From JBBPZA01 sp963728925 (GTDB lineage Bacteria; Actinomycetota; Thermoleophilia; Solirubrobacterales; Solirubrobacteraceae): a stretch of 64,000 nt of DNA. How positions within the stretch are numbered: the stretch's first letter is position 1; every line of letters starts with the position of its first letter. The position numbers and the translations under genes were made by a program. Under the pieces are notes generated by a model. The model saw only the letters and a program-made list of their open reading frames with translations. It did no database searches and was not told the DNA's origin. Below are positions 56,286 to 64,000 of this stretch, piece by piece. The stretch spans positions 248,001-312,000 of the forward strand of contig CAVSMB010000029.1 of the NCBI GenBank assembly GCA_963728925.1, in the 5' to 3' direction.

Positions 56286-57520
56286 CCAGCACGACGCGAC
56301 CCATCGCCGGCCGCCGCGGGGCGCCGGTGCACCGCGACGTCGACGGCGACGAGCGCGTGACGCCGCTCGAGCTGTTCTTCGACCTCGTCTTCGTCTTCGC
56401 GATCACCCAGGTCACGCGGCTGATCGCCGACGAGCCGACGTGGGCCGGCCTCGGCAAGGGCCTGCTCGTCCTGACCGCGCTGTGGTGGGCGTGGATCGCC
56501 TACGCGTGGCTGACCAACAGCGTGAATCCCGAGGAGGGGGTCGTCCGCGTCGCGCTGTTCGCCGCGATGGCCGCGATGCTCGTGGTCTCGCTCGCCGTGC
56601 CCGACGCCTTCGGCGCCGAGGCAAAGCTCTTCGGCGCCGCCTACTTCGTCGTGCGCGCGCTGCACATCGTGCTCTACCTGCTCGCCTCGCGCGACGATCC
56701 GGCGCTGCGCCACGCCGTCCTGCGCTTCGCGCCGCCGCTGCTGTTCGGCCCGGCGCTGATCTTCGCCTCGGCCTTCACCGACGGCGCGCTGCAGTACGCG
56801 TTCTGGGGCGTCGCCCTCACCGTGGACCTGCTCGGGCCGGTGATCGGCGGGATGGAGGGCTGGCGCGTCTCGCCGAGCCACTTCACCGAGCGCCACGGGC
56901 TCATCATCATCATCGCGCTCGGGGAGTCGATCGTCTCGATCGGCGTGGGCGCCGAGGGCGTCGAGCTCGGAGCCGCCGAGGTCGTCGCCGCCATCCTGGG
57001 CGTCGGCGTCGCGGCGACGCTGTGGTGGGCCTACTTCGACGTCGTCGCGCTCGTGGCCGAGCGCCGCCTGCAGCGCGCGACCGGGCTGGAGCGAACCGCC
57101 ATGGCGCGCGACTCCTACACCTACCTGCACCTGCCGATGGTGGCCGGCATCGTGCTCCTCGCGCTGGGGATCAAGAAGACGCTCGGCCACGTCGACGATC
57201 CGCTGAAGGCCGTCGCGGCGGTCAGCCTCTGCGGCGGCGTGGCCCTCTACTTCGTCGGTCACGTGCTCTTCCGGTTGCGCAACGTCCACAGCCTGAACCG
57301 GCAGCGACTCGTGCTGGCGGCGCTGCTGACGGCGTTCATCCCGCTCGCCGTCCACGTTCCGGCGCTTGCCGCGCTCGCCGTCGTCTTCGCGCTGTGCGCC
57401 GGCCTGATCGCCTACGAGGCGATCCGCTTCGCGGACGCGCGCGACCGCCTGCGCCACGCGCCCGAGGGCGAGGCCGCCGCGGCCGAGGCCCTGCTGCGTC
57501 GCGGGGGCGCCGCCGGCTAG
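56282..57520 (+). CDS. LtrA-family (low temperature requirement A) membrane protein
   Basis: The 412-residue protein has about eleven hydrophobic segments. The family signature RVTPLELFFDLVFVFAITQVTRLI is at the first helix and HGLIIIIALGESIVSIGVG in the middle. The function of LtrA is not established; it was named from a cold-growth phenotype in Listeria. The GTG start at 56282 has GGAGG 4 nt upstream and overlaps a short upstream frame. It is followed after 54 bp by an independent gene. Confidence 0.9.
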   Translation: MTSTTRPIAGRRGAPVHRDVDGDERVTPLELFFDLVFVFAITQVTRLIADEPTWAGLGKGLLVLTALWWAWIAYAWLTNSVNPEEGVVRVALFAAMAAMLVVSLAVPDAFGAEAKLFGAAYFVVRALHIVLYLLASRDDPALRHAVLRFAPPLLFGPALIFASAFTDGALQYAFWGVALTVDLLGPVIGGMEGWRVSPSHFTERHGLIIIIALGESIVSIGVGAEGVELGAAEVVAAILGVGVAATLWWAYFDVVALVAERRLQRATGLERTAMARDSYTYLHLPMVAGIVLLALGIKKTLGHVDDPLKAVAAVSLCGGVALYFVGHVLFRLRNVHSLNRQRLVLAALLTAFIPLAVHVPALAALAVVFALCAGLIAYEAIRFADARDRLRHAPEGEAAAAEALLRRGGAAG

Positions 57521-57559
57521 CCCCGGCCGCCCCCGGGCCGGGCGCCGGCGGAAACCGTA

Positions 57560-57565
57560 TAGGCT
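57560..57565 (+). promoter_or_regulatory. -10 element TAGGCT of a probable leaderless promoter
   Basis: TAGGCT is followed by 9 nt (CGCCGACCG) and the ATG at 57575; no ribosome binding site is present. Confidence 0.45.
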
Positions 57566-57574
57566 CGCCGACCG

Positions 57575-58039
57575 ATGGACTTCGGGCGGCTGTCGAGGGG
57601 AGAGTGGATCGCCATGGCCGGGGGGCTGCTCCTCGCGAGCTGCCTGCTCGTCCCCACCGCGTACAGCACCGACACCGGCAACCCGAACGCGCAGATCGAC
57701 GGCGAGGCCGGCGACTTCACCTTCTTCCAGGTCCACTCGATCCTGCGCTGGCTGCTGCTCGCGGCCGCGGCGGCGCCGTTCATCCTCGCCTGGATCATCG
57801 TGCGCGAGCACCAGCTCTCGTGGCCGCGCGGGCAGCTCACCTCGGTCGTGGCGATCGCCGCGCTGGGGCTGATCCTCTACGTGGGGATCATCCAGCGCCC
57901 CGGCGACCCATCGGGGGCGATCACGCTCGGCGTCGGCTGGTACGGGATGGTCCTCGGCGGGATCCTCATGCTCGTCGGGTCGGTCATGCGGCAATCCGAG
58001 ACCGAGCTGAAGCGCCGGCCGCCCGGAGTCCTGCGGTGA
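57575..58039 (+). CDS. Four-helix membrane protein of unknown function
   Basis: The 154-residue protein has four hydrophobic segments (WIAMAGGLLLASCLLVPTAY, ILRWLLLAAAAAPFILAWIIV, LTSVVAIAALGLILYVGII and WYGMVLGGILMLVGSVM). The loop after the first helix (YSTDTGNPNAQIDGEAGDFTFFQVHSILRW) looks conserved in type. I do not recognise the family. The gene is coupled by a GTGA overlap to glpX, so it may be co-expressed with central carbon metabolism. Confidence 0.7.
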   Translation: MDFGRLSRGEWIAMAGGLLLASCLLVPTAYSTDTGNPNAQIDGEAGDFTFFQVHSILRWLLLAAAAAPFILAWIIVREHQLSWPRGQLTSVVAIAALGLILYVGIIQRPGDPSGAITLGVGWYGMVLGGILMLVGSVMRQSETELKRRPPGVLR

Positions 58040-59049
58040 CGGGCGCCTTCAGCCTCGAGTCCGATCGCCCCGACCGCAACCTCGCCCTCGAGCTCGTGCG
58101 GGTCACCGAAGCGGCCGCGCTCGCCGCAGCCCGGCTCGTCGGCCTGGGCGACAAGATCGCCGCCGATCAGGCCGCCGTCGACGGCATGCACGTGATCCTC
58201 GCCTCGGTCCGGATGGACGGCCTCGTGGTCATCGGCGAGGGAGAGAAGGACGAGGCTCCGATGCTCTACAACGGCCAGCGCATCGGCGACGGCTCGCCGC
58301 CCGAGGTCGACATCGCCGTCGATCCGCTCGAGGGCACCACGCTCGCCGCCATGGGGATGCCCAACTCGCTCGCGTGCCTGGCGCTGTCCGAGCGCGGGAC
58401 GATGTTCGACCCGGGCCCGGTCGTCTACATGGAGAAGCTCGCAGGCGCGGAGGACATCGCGGACCTGCTCGACCTCGGTCGCCCGCTCGGCGACGTCGTG
58501 CACGCGGTGGCCGAGCGTCGCCGCATGAACGTTCGCGACGTCATGGTCGTCGTCCTGGACCGCCCCCGCCACGACGAGGGCATCGCCGCGATCCGCGAGG
58601 CCGGGGCGCGCGTGCGCCTGATCCCCCACGGCGACGTCTCCGCGATCCTGCTGGCGGTGAGCGACAACTCGCCGGTCGACCTGCTGTGGGGAATCGGAGG
58701 GACGCCTGAGGGCGTGCTCAGCGCCGCGGCGATCAAGTGCACGGGCGGCGAGCTCCTCGGCCGCCTGTGGCCGCGCGACGACGACGAGCGCCGCGCCGCG
58801 GCCGACGCCGGCTACGACGTGGAGCGGGTGCTGCGCGCCGACGACCTCGTGCGGGGCGACAACGCCTTCTTCTCGACGACCGGCGTGACCGACGGCGACG
58901 TGCTTCAGGGCGTGCGCTACGTCGGCGCGGGCGCCGCGACCACCGAGTCGCTCGTCATGCGCTCGCGGTCGCGCACGGTGCGGCGCATCACCGCGCGCCA
59001 CGACCGCTCCAAGCTGCGCGAGATCTACGGCGGCACGAAGACCGGCTGA
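58036..59049 (+). CDS. glpX: Class II fructose-1,6-bisphosphatase GlpX
   Basis: The 337-residue protein starts at GTG 58036 with a GTGA overlap. Lithium-sensitive phosphatase motifs are visible: GDKIAADQAAVDGMHVIL, VVIGEGEKDEAPMLYNG, VDIAVDPLEGTTLAAMGMPNSLA (DPxEGT metal site) and WGIGGTPEGVLSAAAIKCTGGELLGRLWP. It hydrolyses fructose-1,6-bisphosphate in gluconeogenesis and would feed sugar precursors to the polysaccharide locus. Length is normal for the family. Confidence 0.95.
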   Translation: MTGAFSLESDRPDRNLALELVRVTEAAALAAARLVGLGDKIAADQAAVDGMHVILASVRMDGLVVIGEGEKDEAPMLYNGQRIGDGSPPEVDIAVDPLEGTTLAAMGMPNSLACLALSERGTMFDPGPVVYMEKLAGAEDIADLLDLGRPLGDVVHAVAERRRMNVRDVMVVVLDRPRHDEGIAAIREAGARVRLIPHGDVSAILLAVSDNSPVDLLWGIGGTPEGVLSAAAIKCTGGELLGRLWPRDDDERRAAADAGYDVERVLRADDLVRGDNAFFSTTGVTDGDVLQGVRYVGAGAATTESLVMRSRSRTVRRITARHDRSKLREIYGGTKTG

Positions 59050-59098
59050 CCGGCCTGGGCCGCCGCGCGACGGGCACGGGGCGGACGCGCCACGTCCG

Positions 59099-60547
59099 TT
59101 GACAGCGGCCGTTTGCGTGGGAGATGTTTCCGCCGTCGAGTCAACGCCCGTGCCAGGGGAGCCGATCTCCGACGTGCCGCCGCCTGACCCCGATGCCCGC
59201 CCCGACGTCGCGAGTGCCGCGCGTGCGCTGCTGCCCGAGCTGCGGGAGCAGCTCGAGGCGCTCGTCCGCATCCCGTCGGTGTCCGTTCCCGGGCAGATCG
59301 ACCAGCCGCTGCTCGACGCCTTCGAGGCGACGAGCCGGCTGTTCGCCGACGCCGGGGTCGAGGTCGGGCGCCTCGACCTGCCGGACACGGCGCCAGTGGT
59401 CACGGGCCACATCCCGGCGCCGCCGGGCGCGCCGACGGTGCTGCTCTACAGCCACTACGACGTCGTGCCCGCCGGGGACGAGGCGCAATGGAGCTCGCCG
59501 CCGTTCGAGCCTACCGAGCGCGACGGCGCGCTGTTCGGCCGGGGCGTCGCGGACACGAAGTCGAACATCCTCGCCCACGTCGGCGCCCTGCGCGCGTGGG
59601 GTGGGAAGCCGCCCGTCGGCGTCAAGCTCTGCATCGAGGGCTACGAGGAGATCGGGAGCGGCGCGTTGCCGGGTTATCCCGCCACGGACCCCGAGCGCTT
59701 CCGGGCCGACGCGCTGGTCATCGGCGACGTGGGGAGCATCGAGCCCGGCGTTCCCACGCTGACGACCGCGCTGCGGGGGACGGGCAACGTGATCCTCGAG
59801 GTGCGCACCCTGGAGTCGGGCAAGCACAGCGGCCAGTACGGCGGCGCCGCGCCCGACGCGCTACTCGCGGTGCTGCGGGCGATCGCCTCCCTGCACGACG
59901 ACAACGGCGACGTCGCCGTCAGCGGCCTGATGCGCAACGAGTGGGACGGCAAGGCGCAGCCCGAGGAGGACTTCCGCGATCTCGGCACGGTCCTGGACGG
60001 CATGCCGCTGATCGGCACCGGCGGGCTCGGATCGCGCGTCTGGTCGGGCCCGGCCATCACCGTGATCGGCATCGACGTCCCCTCGGTCGACGGCGCGGTC
60101 AATGCCGTCTCGCCCTACGCCCGCGCCGTGCTCAACGTCCGCGTGCATCCCGCCCAGGACGCCGTCGAGGCGCAGGCCGCTGTGATGGAGCACCTGCGCG
60201 ACGTCAAGCCGTTCGGGATCGAGATCGACGTGGCGCCGGGGCCGACCGGCAACGGCTTCGCGGCCGCGACCGGCGGCCCCGCCTACGAGGCGGCGCGCGC
60301 GGCCTGGTCGTCGGCGTGGGGCGGGGAGGTCATGTTCGCCGGCAGCGGCGGCTCGATCCCCATTGTGAGCGCGCTCGCGAACGCGCTGCCCGACGCCGAG
60401 GCGCTGCTCGTCGGCACGACGGACGGCTTCGCGAACATCCACGGGCCTGACGAGCGCGTGCTCCTCAGCGAGTTCGAGAACGCGACGGTGGCCGAGGCGG
60501 ACTTCTTCGGCCGCTACGCCGAGGTGTTCCCGGCGGGCGGGGCATGA
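59099..60547 (+). CDS. M20-family metallopeptidase (dipeptidase/acylase)
   Basis: The protein has 482 residues from a TTG at 59099. An in-frame GTG at 59117 (473-residue version) is equally possible, and neither has a clear ribosome binding site. Di-zinc ligands are LLYSHYDVVPAGDE (first His and Asp), GRGVADTKSN (bridging Asp) and IEGYEEIGSG (Glu-Glu), with the dimerisation domain in the middle and TTDGFANIHGPDERV (last His) at the end. It cleaves dipeptides or N-acyl amino acids; the substrate is not deducible. Confidence 0.9.
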   Translation: MTAAVCVGDVSAVESTPVPGEPISDVPPPDPDARPDVASAARALLPELREQLEALVRIPSVSVPGQIDQPLLDAFEATSRLFADAGVEVGRLDLPDTAPVVTGHIPAPPGAPTVLLYSHYDVVPAGDEAQWSSPPFEPTERDGALFGRGVADTKSNILAHVGALRAWGGKPPVGVKLCIEGYEEIGSGALPGYPATDPERFRADALVIGDVGSIEPGVPTLTTALRGTGNVILEVRTLESGKHSGQYGGAAPDALLAVLRAIASLHDDNGDVAVSGLMRNEWDGKAQPEEDFRDLGTVLDGMPLIGTGGLGSRVWSGPAITVIGIDVPSVDGAVNAVSPYARAVLNVRVHPAQDAVEAQAAVMEHLRDVKPFGIEIDVAPGPTGNGFAAATGGPAYEAARAAWSSAWGGEVMFAGSGGSIPIVSALANALPDAEALLVGTTDGFANIHGPDERVLLSEFENATVAEADFFGRYAEVFPAGGA

Positions 60548-60702
60548 GCGAGGCGGCCGCAACCGAGCCCGACGCAGAGGACGCGTCGGGCTTCGGAGGC
60601 GGCGAAGGTGGCTCGACCCAGTGCGCACTCGCCTCGAGCGAGGGCGTCGTAAGCGTCGCGGCGGGCCTGCTCGCGGTCGGCGGCGGGCGCGATTGCCGCC
60701 AT
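60548..60702 (-). pseudogene. Possible N-terminal remnant of a LuxR-type regulator
   Basis: An ATG at 60702, 1 bp after the cupin stop, opens ADREQARRDAYDALARGECALGRATFAASEARR, which resembles the start of TPR-type LuxR regulators (REQARxAYDALARGEWxxARxxFEAS). After about 40 codons the frame loses any family pattern and runs into the 3' end of the M20 gene. On the other strand an ATGA-coupled 56-codon frame (60544-60714) is also open. I favour the remnant, weakly. Confidence 0.35.
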
Positions 60703-60703
60703 G

Positions 60704-61072
60704 TCAGCGCGTGAACCTGGCGATCGGCTCCCCGACTTCCACGATGTAGGTCGAGAGCATCCTGCCGGTCTCGGGGCCGAGGTCGGTCGCATTGTGGGGC
60801 GTACGCGGCGGCATCAGAAACGGGTCGCCGGCGTGCAGGGTGAGCGTGGGCTTCCCCTCGATCTCCATCCGCACGGTCCCGGCGACGATGTAGCCGACCT
60901 CCTCGCCGGGATGCTGGTGCCACCCCGATTCGACGCCGGCCGGGATCTCGGTGAGCACTTGCACGATCTCTCGGCCGGGGATCGAGGACGCGGCGTGCTG
61001 GAGCTCGGTGCGCTTGAGCTTGCCGGCGAGGTCGTCGCCCGGCTGCGTGTTCGTCATGGCGTCGGTGGACAT
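60704..61072 (-). CDS. Small cupin-domain protein
   Basis: The protein has 122 residues from the ATG at 61072 (an ATG at 61057 is also possible). The cupin motifs are intact: SGWHQHPGEEVGYIVAGTVRMEIEG (HxHxxxxE-type first motif) and LHAGDPFLMPPRTPHNATDLGPETG (second-motif His). It probably binds a metal. It lies 25 bp downstream of the haloacetate-dehalogenase-like gene on the same strand and may share its transcript. Confidence 0.85.
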   Translation of the reverse strand: MSTDAMTNTQPGDDLAGKLKRTELQHAASSIPGREIVQVLTEIPAGVESGWHQHPGEEVGYIVAGTVRMEIEGKPTLTLHAGDPFLMPPRTPHNATDLGPETGRMLSTYIVEVGEPIARFTR

Positions 61073-61097
61073 CGTTGGGCCTTCTGATCGGTTGCTG

Positions 61098-62006
61098 TCA
61101 CGGGTGTTCGAGCGCGGGCGCGTGCTGTCCAAGGAACGCGCTGAGCTCGTCGGCGACGTCCCGCGGGCGGTCTTCGACGAGGAAGTGGCTCGTGTCGAGG
61201 CCCTGGCCGGTCACGTCGGCCGCCCACGGGCGCCAGACCTCGAGGACGTCGCCGTAGAGGTGCGGAAGGGCGCCGCGTGCGCTCCAGAGGGCGAGCAGCG
61301 GGCACCCGATCCGGCGCCTGCCCAGGTCGTCGTCGTCGTGGTCGCGGTCGATGCCGGAGCCGGCGCGGTAGTCCTCGCAGATCGCCTCGACGGTGCTCGA
61401 GTCGTCGAGCAGGCGCCGGTAAGCGGCCATGAGCGCTGCCGGGTAGCGGCCGGGCGCACCGCCGAGGCCCAGCTTGCGCACGTGCAAGTCGAAGAACGCG
61501 TCGGGGTCGCCGGCGATCAGGCGTTCGGGCAGCGGCGCGGGCTGGGCGAGGAACGCCCAGTGCCAGTAGGCGAGCGCGAGGCGCGCGTCGGCGCGGGCCC
61601 AGACCTCGCCCGTGGGGACGACGTCGAGCACGGCGGCCGCGCTCACCCGGTCGGGATGGTCGAGGGCCATCCGGTAGGCGACCCGCCCGCCGCGGTCGTG
61701 CCCGGCCACCGCGAAGCGTTGATAGCCGAGCGCGGCCATGGCCTGCACCTGGTCGGCGGCGAGCGCGCGCTTGGAGTGCGGGGCGTGATCAGGTGCCGGC
61801 GATGGCCTGAACGACGCGCCGTAGCCGGCGAGGTCGGCGGCGACAACCGTGAACCGCTCGGCCAGACGCGGCGCGGCGGCGTGCCACATGAGATGCGTCT
61901 GCGGGTACCCGTGCAACAGCAGCAACGGCGGTCCGCTCCCACCGACACGCGCGAAGATCACCCCTCGATCGGTCTCCAGCTCGTGCCCGGCAAAGCTCTC
62001 GAACAT
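61098..62006 (-). CDS. Haloacetate dehalogenase-like alpha/beta hydrolase
   Basis: The protein has 302 residues from the ATG at 62006, with GGGAGGA upstream. The nucleophile is Asp, not Ser: VAGHDRGGRVAYRMALDHP, the signature of fluoroacetate dehalogenase/epoxide hydrolase-like enzymes. LLLLHGYPQTHLMWHAAAPRLAE holds the oxyanion site, AYWHWAFLAQPAPLPERLI the cap with the halide-type Trp, and GLDTSHFLVEDRP the catalytic His. It may cleave haloacids or related esters. Confidence 0.85.
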   Translation of the reverse strand: MFESFAGHELETDRGVIFARVGGSGPPLLLLHGYPQTHLMWHAAAPRLAERFTVVAADLAGYGASFRPSPAPDHAPHSKRALAADQVQAMAALGYQRFAVAGHDRGGRVAYRMALDHPDRVSAAAVLDVVPTGEVWARADARLALAYWHWAFLAQPAPLPERLIAGDPDAFFDLHVRKLGLGGAPGRYPAALMAAYRRLLDDSSTVEAICEDYRAGSGIDRDHDDDDLGRRRIGCPLLALWSARGALPHLYGDVLEVWRPWAADVTGQGLDTSHFLVEDRPRDVADELSAFLGQHAPALEHP

Positions 62007-62146
62007 GGCTTCGGTCCTCCCTGCGATCGGAGGGTCAGCGGCGGTCCGGCTCACGAAACTCTTGCGCGGACGGTTCGAGGAGGACCCGGGACTGGACGGC
62101 TATGGCTGATCTCCTTGCTGATGGACGAGGGCGGGGTTGCGAGGCG

Positions 62147-63004
62147 TCACGCGGCGGCGTCGACCGATGCGGGCTGGCGCAGGAAGGCGAGCAGCTCGCG
62201 GTTGACCTCCTTGGCGTGGGTGACGCACATGACGTGCGGTCCGCCTTCGATCTCGACGTAGTGCCCGTCGGGCAGCGCCGCGTGCAGCCGGCGGCCCTGG
62301 CCGTCGATCGGCAGGATGCGGTCGGCCGTTCCGTGCAGGATCAGCGTCGGGATGTCGATCCGCTTGATGTCCTCGCCGAAGTCGTCAAGCCAGCCGGGTG
62401 GGCACGCCCACGTCGCGATCGGCGACGCCGTCGCACCGGCGTTCCAGAGGTTGCGCACCGTCTCCTCGCTGACCCGTGTGCCCAGGTAGTCATCGAGGTT
62501 GAGGAAGTCCCCGAGCAACCCGGTCAGCCACGCGGCCCGGTCGTCGAGAATCGCCTGCTGCACGGTCGCGACCGCCGCCTCATCGACCCCCCCCGGGTTC
62601 TCCGCCGACTTGGCGTACGACGGCGCGAGGCTCTCGATGAAGACCACACCCTCCAGCCGATCGGTCCCGTGGGTGCCGACGTAGCGAGCCAGCTCCCCGG
62701 TGCCCAGCGAGAAGCCGACCAGGGTCGCCTCACGCAGGTCGAGCTCGACCAGCACCTTGTCGAGGTCGCCGGCGAGCGTGTCGAAGTCATAGCCCACGGT
62801 CGGCCGGCTTGACTGGCCGAACCCGCGCCGGTCATAGACGATCACGCGATGGCCGGCCTCCAGCAGCGCGTGCACCTGCGGCTCCCAGGACCGGCTGTCA
62901 ACCGGCCAACCACTCAACAGGACGACCGGCGAGCCGGAGCCGTGGTCCTCGTAGTAGAGCTCGATGGGCGTGGTGTTCTCCTGTCCGACGGTGATCGTGC
63001 CCAT
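62147..63004 (-). CDS. Non-heme haloperoxidase/perhydrolase-type alpha/beta hydrolase
   Basis: The 285-residue protein has the Ser triad in LVGFSLGTGELARYVGTHG (nucleophile), LILHGTADRILPIDGQGRRLH (Asp) and EIEGGPHVMCVTHAKEVN (His). VVLLSGWPVDSRSWEPQ and VIVYDRRGFGQSSRP complete the bromoperoxidase A2-like pattern. Such enzymes form peracids or act as esterases. It precedes the dehalogenase-like gene on the same strand with a 140-bp gap, in which no further gene is apparent. Confidence 0.9.
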   Translation of the reverse strand: MGTITVGQENTTPIELYYEDHGSGSPVVLLSGWPVDSRSWEPQVHALLEAGHRVIVYDRRGFGQSSRPTVGYDFDTLAGDLDKVLVELDLREATLVGFSLGTGELARYVGTHGTDRLEGVVFIESLAPSYAKSAENPGGVDEAAVATVQQAILDDRAAWLTGLLGDFLNLDDYLGTRVSEETVRNLWNAGATASPIATWACPPGWLDDFGEDIKRIDIPTLILHGTADRILPIDGQGRRLHAALPDGHYVEIEGGPHVMCVTHAKEVNRELLAFLRQPASVDAAA

Positions 63005-63129
63005 GGGGCCTCCTTGAAGGATTGGCTGGCGTCAACCAGGTTCCAGGGCGCGCCGGGCCTCCGCTAGACCCGCTGGCCGGAGCGCGGTTTCCGGCTAGCC
63101 TACCCTCGTGTGAAGGCCGCCCTGAGCCC

Positions 63130-63345
63130 GTGTCCCGCTCGGTGCTCGTCGTCGATGACCACGCCTCGTTTCGCGACCTCGCCGCGAGGGTGCTGACCGG
63201 GTGGGGCCACGTGGTGATCGGTGAGGCCGGCAGCGTCGAGGAGGCGCTCGCGCGCGCCGCTCCTCGGACTCGGACCGCGCCAACGCGTGGTCTCCCTTCG
63301 CCGTGCACGCTCGGCGAGAGCCGCAGGCTCGGCGAGCGCACACCT
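63130..63345 (+). pseudogene. Response-regulator receiver domain cut after its first 43 residues
   Basis: A GTG at 63130 opens VSRSVLVVDDHASFRDLAARVLTGWGHVVIGEAGSVEEALARA, the first beta-alpha-beta of a receiver domain with the acidic VVDDH pair. Before the phosphorylatable Asp strand the homology ends, near 63260, and the rest is low-complexity Arg/Ser/Pro text in all frames. A -10-like TACCCT remains at 63101-63106. The product could not be phosphorylated; the gene is a remnant of an internal or 3' deletion. Confidence 0.65.
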
Positions 63346-63368
63346 GAGGAGGCGAGGGGCGCTGTCGG

Positions 63369-64000
63369 CTACCGCGCCGCCCGGTCGGAGTCGAGCGCCG
63401 CCTGGTCCTTGTCGCGCTCGCGCAACGGGTTGGGGGTCTCACCGGGCGACGGGACCGCCTGGTCCTCCCCCGTCGCACCCTCGCTGTCGACGAAGCGCCC
63501 GACACGCGAGTCGGCGAGGTCGCCGCGGGCCAGCGAGCGCAGGAAGCCGTGGGTGACCAGCACGTGGATGCGCGACTGGGTGTTCACGTAGAACCACGTC
63601 GCGATCCCCGAGGCCAGCGCCGGATAGAAGTTCGCGACCTCGACCTCGACGTGGGCCACCGCATAGCCGGGCCGGTCGGCGGGGCGCCGTGTGACGTCGA
63701 TCTCGAGGTAGCCGTCGCCGCCCCGTCCCCGTCGCGAGACCAGCACTCCCTTCTCGATGCGCCAGCGCACGATCCCGCGGCCCCCCTCCATCTCGTACTC
63801 GGGGGCCCGGAAGCTCAGCAGCACGAAGGGCCGGAACAACAGCACGACGAAGCGCTCGCGATCGGTGTAGCGCACCTGGATGAGGCCGAGCGTCGCCCGG
63901 GTGAGGAAGCGCCAGTAGGTGCGGGCAAGGCGCTCGAGGTTCATCGGCGACCAGATCCGGTCGAGCTCGTCCTCGGGAAGCGTGAGGTCGGCGGCCTGCA
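63369..64000 (-). CDS. Hypothetical protein, N-terminus beyond the window
   Basis: The frame stays open to the right edge (LTLPEDELDRIWSPMNLERLARTYWRFLTRATLGLI), so the ATG at 63944 is probably internal. Beta-rich sequence follows (VLLFRPFVLLSFRAPEYEMEGGRGIVRWRIEKGVLVSRRG, YLEIDVTRRP, AHVEVEVANFYPALASGIATWFYVNTQSRIHVLVTHGFLRSLAR), ending in a disordered charged tail. The block NFYPALASGIATWFYxxTQSRIHVLVTHGFLRSLA looks strongly conserved in type. I cannot name the family or its function. Confidence 0.65.
   Translation of the reverse strand, partial: QAADLTLPEDELDRIWSPMNLERLARTYWRFLTRATLGLIQVRYTDRERFVVLLFRPFVLLSFRAPEYEMEGGRGIVRWRIEKGVLVSRRGRGGDGYLEIDVTRRPADRPGYAVAHVEVEVANFYPALASGIATWFYVNTQSRIHVLVTHGFLRSLARGDLADSRVGRFVDSEGATGEDQAVPSPGETPNPLRERDKDQAALDSDRAAR

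Noticed and set aside
60544..60714. 56-codon + strand frame coupled to the M20 gene by ATGA
   Set aside because: Composition is Gly/Ala/Ser with no recognisable pattern, and the opposite strand shows a better match to a regulator N-terminus. Coupling alone is weak evidence.

Overview
The window is very GC-rich (G/C third positions dominate every coding frame). It is packed with short-gap or overlapping genes on both strands that mostly start ATG or GTG. The gene set fits a free-living actinomycete outside the classical Streptomyces/Mycobacterium groups, most likely the Thermoleophilia/Solirubrobacterales side of Actinomycetota: a PASTA protein without an attached kinase, WS/DGAT acyltransferase, EgtB/EgtD ergothioneine synthesis, class II GlpX bisphosphatase, DUF5679 and DUF6458 small proteins, LtrA, and a c-di-AMP riboswitch before a cell-wall protein. 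The taxonomy is inference. No rRNA, tRNA, CRISPR array, insertion sequence or prophage was recognised.

Layout. 1-22.5 kb is a surface-polysaccharide locus: serine acetyltransferase-like protein, secreted NHL propeller, PASTA protein, Wzx-like flippase, six glycosyltransferase genes including a double-GT2 fusion, three methyltransferases, two Gfo/Idh/MocA dehydrogenases, a UDP-galactopyranose-mutase-like flavoprotein, a polysaccharide deacetylase, a GH30-like lipoprotein, a GT-C-like membrane protein and an MBL hydrolase. Its core (9.9-18.8 kb) is a translationally coupled run of seven genes. 22.5-27 kb holds small regulator/cupin/hydrolase units (LuxR-TPR, MarR). 26.9-31.2 kb holds a DsbA/VKOR pair, a c-di-AMP riboswitch controlling a secreted peptidoglycan-binding protein, a DUF5679 peptide, a MetE-like protein and a cold-shock protein. 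31.2-47.7 kb is a mixed region with STAS/PP2C signalling, ferritin-like protein, YbdK ligase, rhodanese, TMEM175-type channel, EamA/Lrp pair and an FHA-DUF4234 protein. It also contains an unusual number of genes that keep both ends but have lost their middles. 47.7-63 kb holds a MarR/MMPL efflux pair, WS/DGAT, SDR, egtB-egtD, RibD-like reductase, LtrA, GlpX, an M20 peptidase and three stress-type hydrolase/cupin genes. The right edge cuts a hypothetical gene.

Expression signals. Many genes have the hexamer TANNNT (mostly TAGNNT or TACCCT) 6-9 nt before the start codon with no room for a ribosome binding site. This is the arrangement of leaderless actinobacterial mRNAs, and in two places one short sequence appears to serve two divergent genes. 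Within operons, ATGA/GTGA stop-start overlaps are the rule. The most notable biology I see is: the riboswitch/wall-protein unit; the set of end-preserving internal deletions (acyl-CoA dehydrogenase, acyl-CoA carboxyltransferase, MetE-like, FAD oxidoreductase/DUF72 chimera, response regulator, LuxR remnant), several still with intact promoters; a 44-bp tandem duplication that split a stop-start overlap; and the polysaccharide locus itself.
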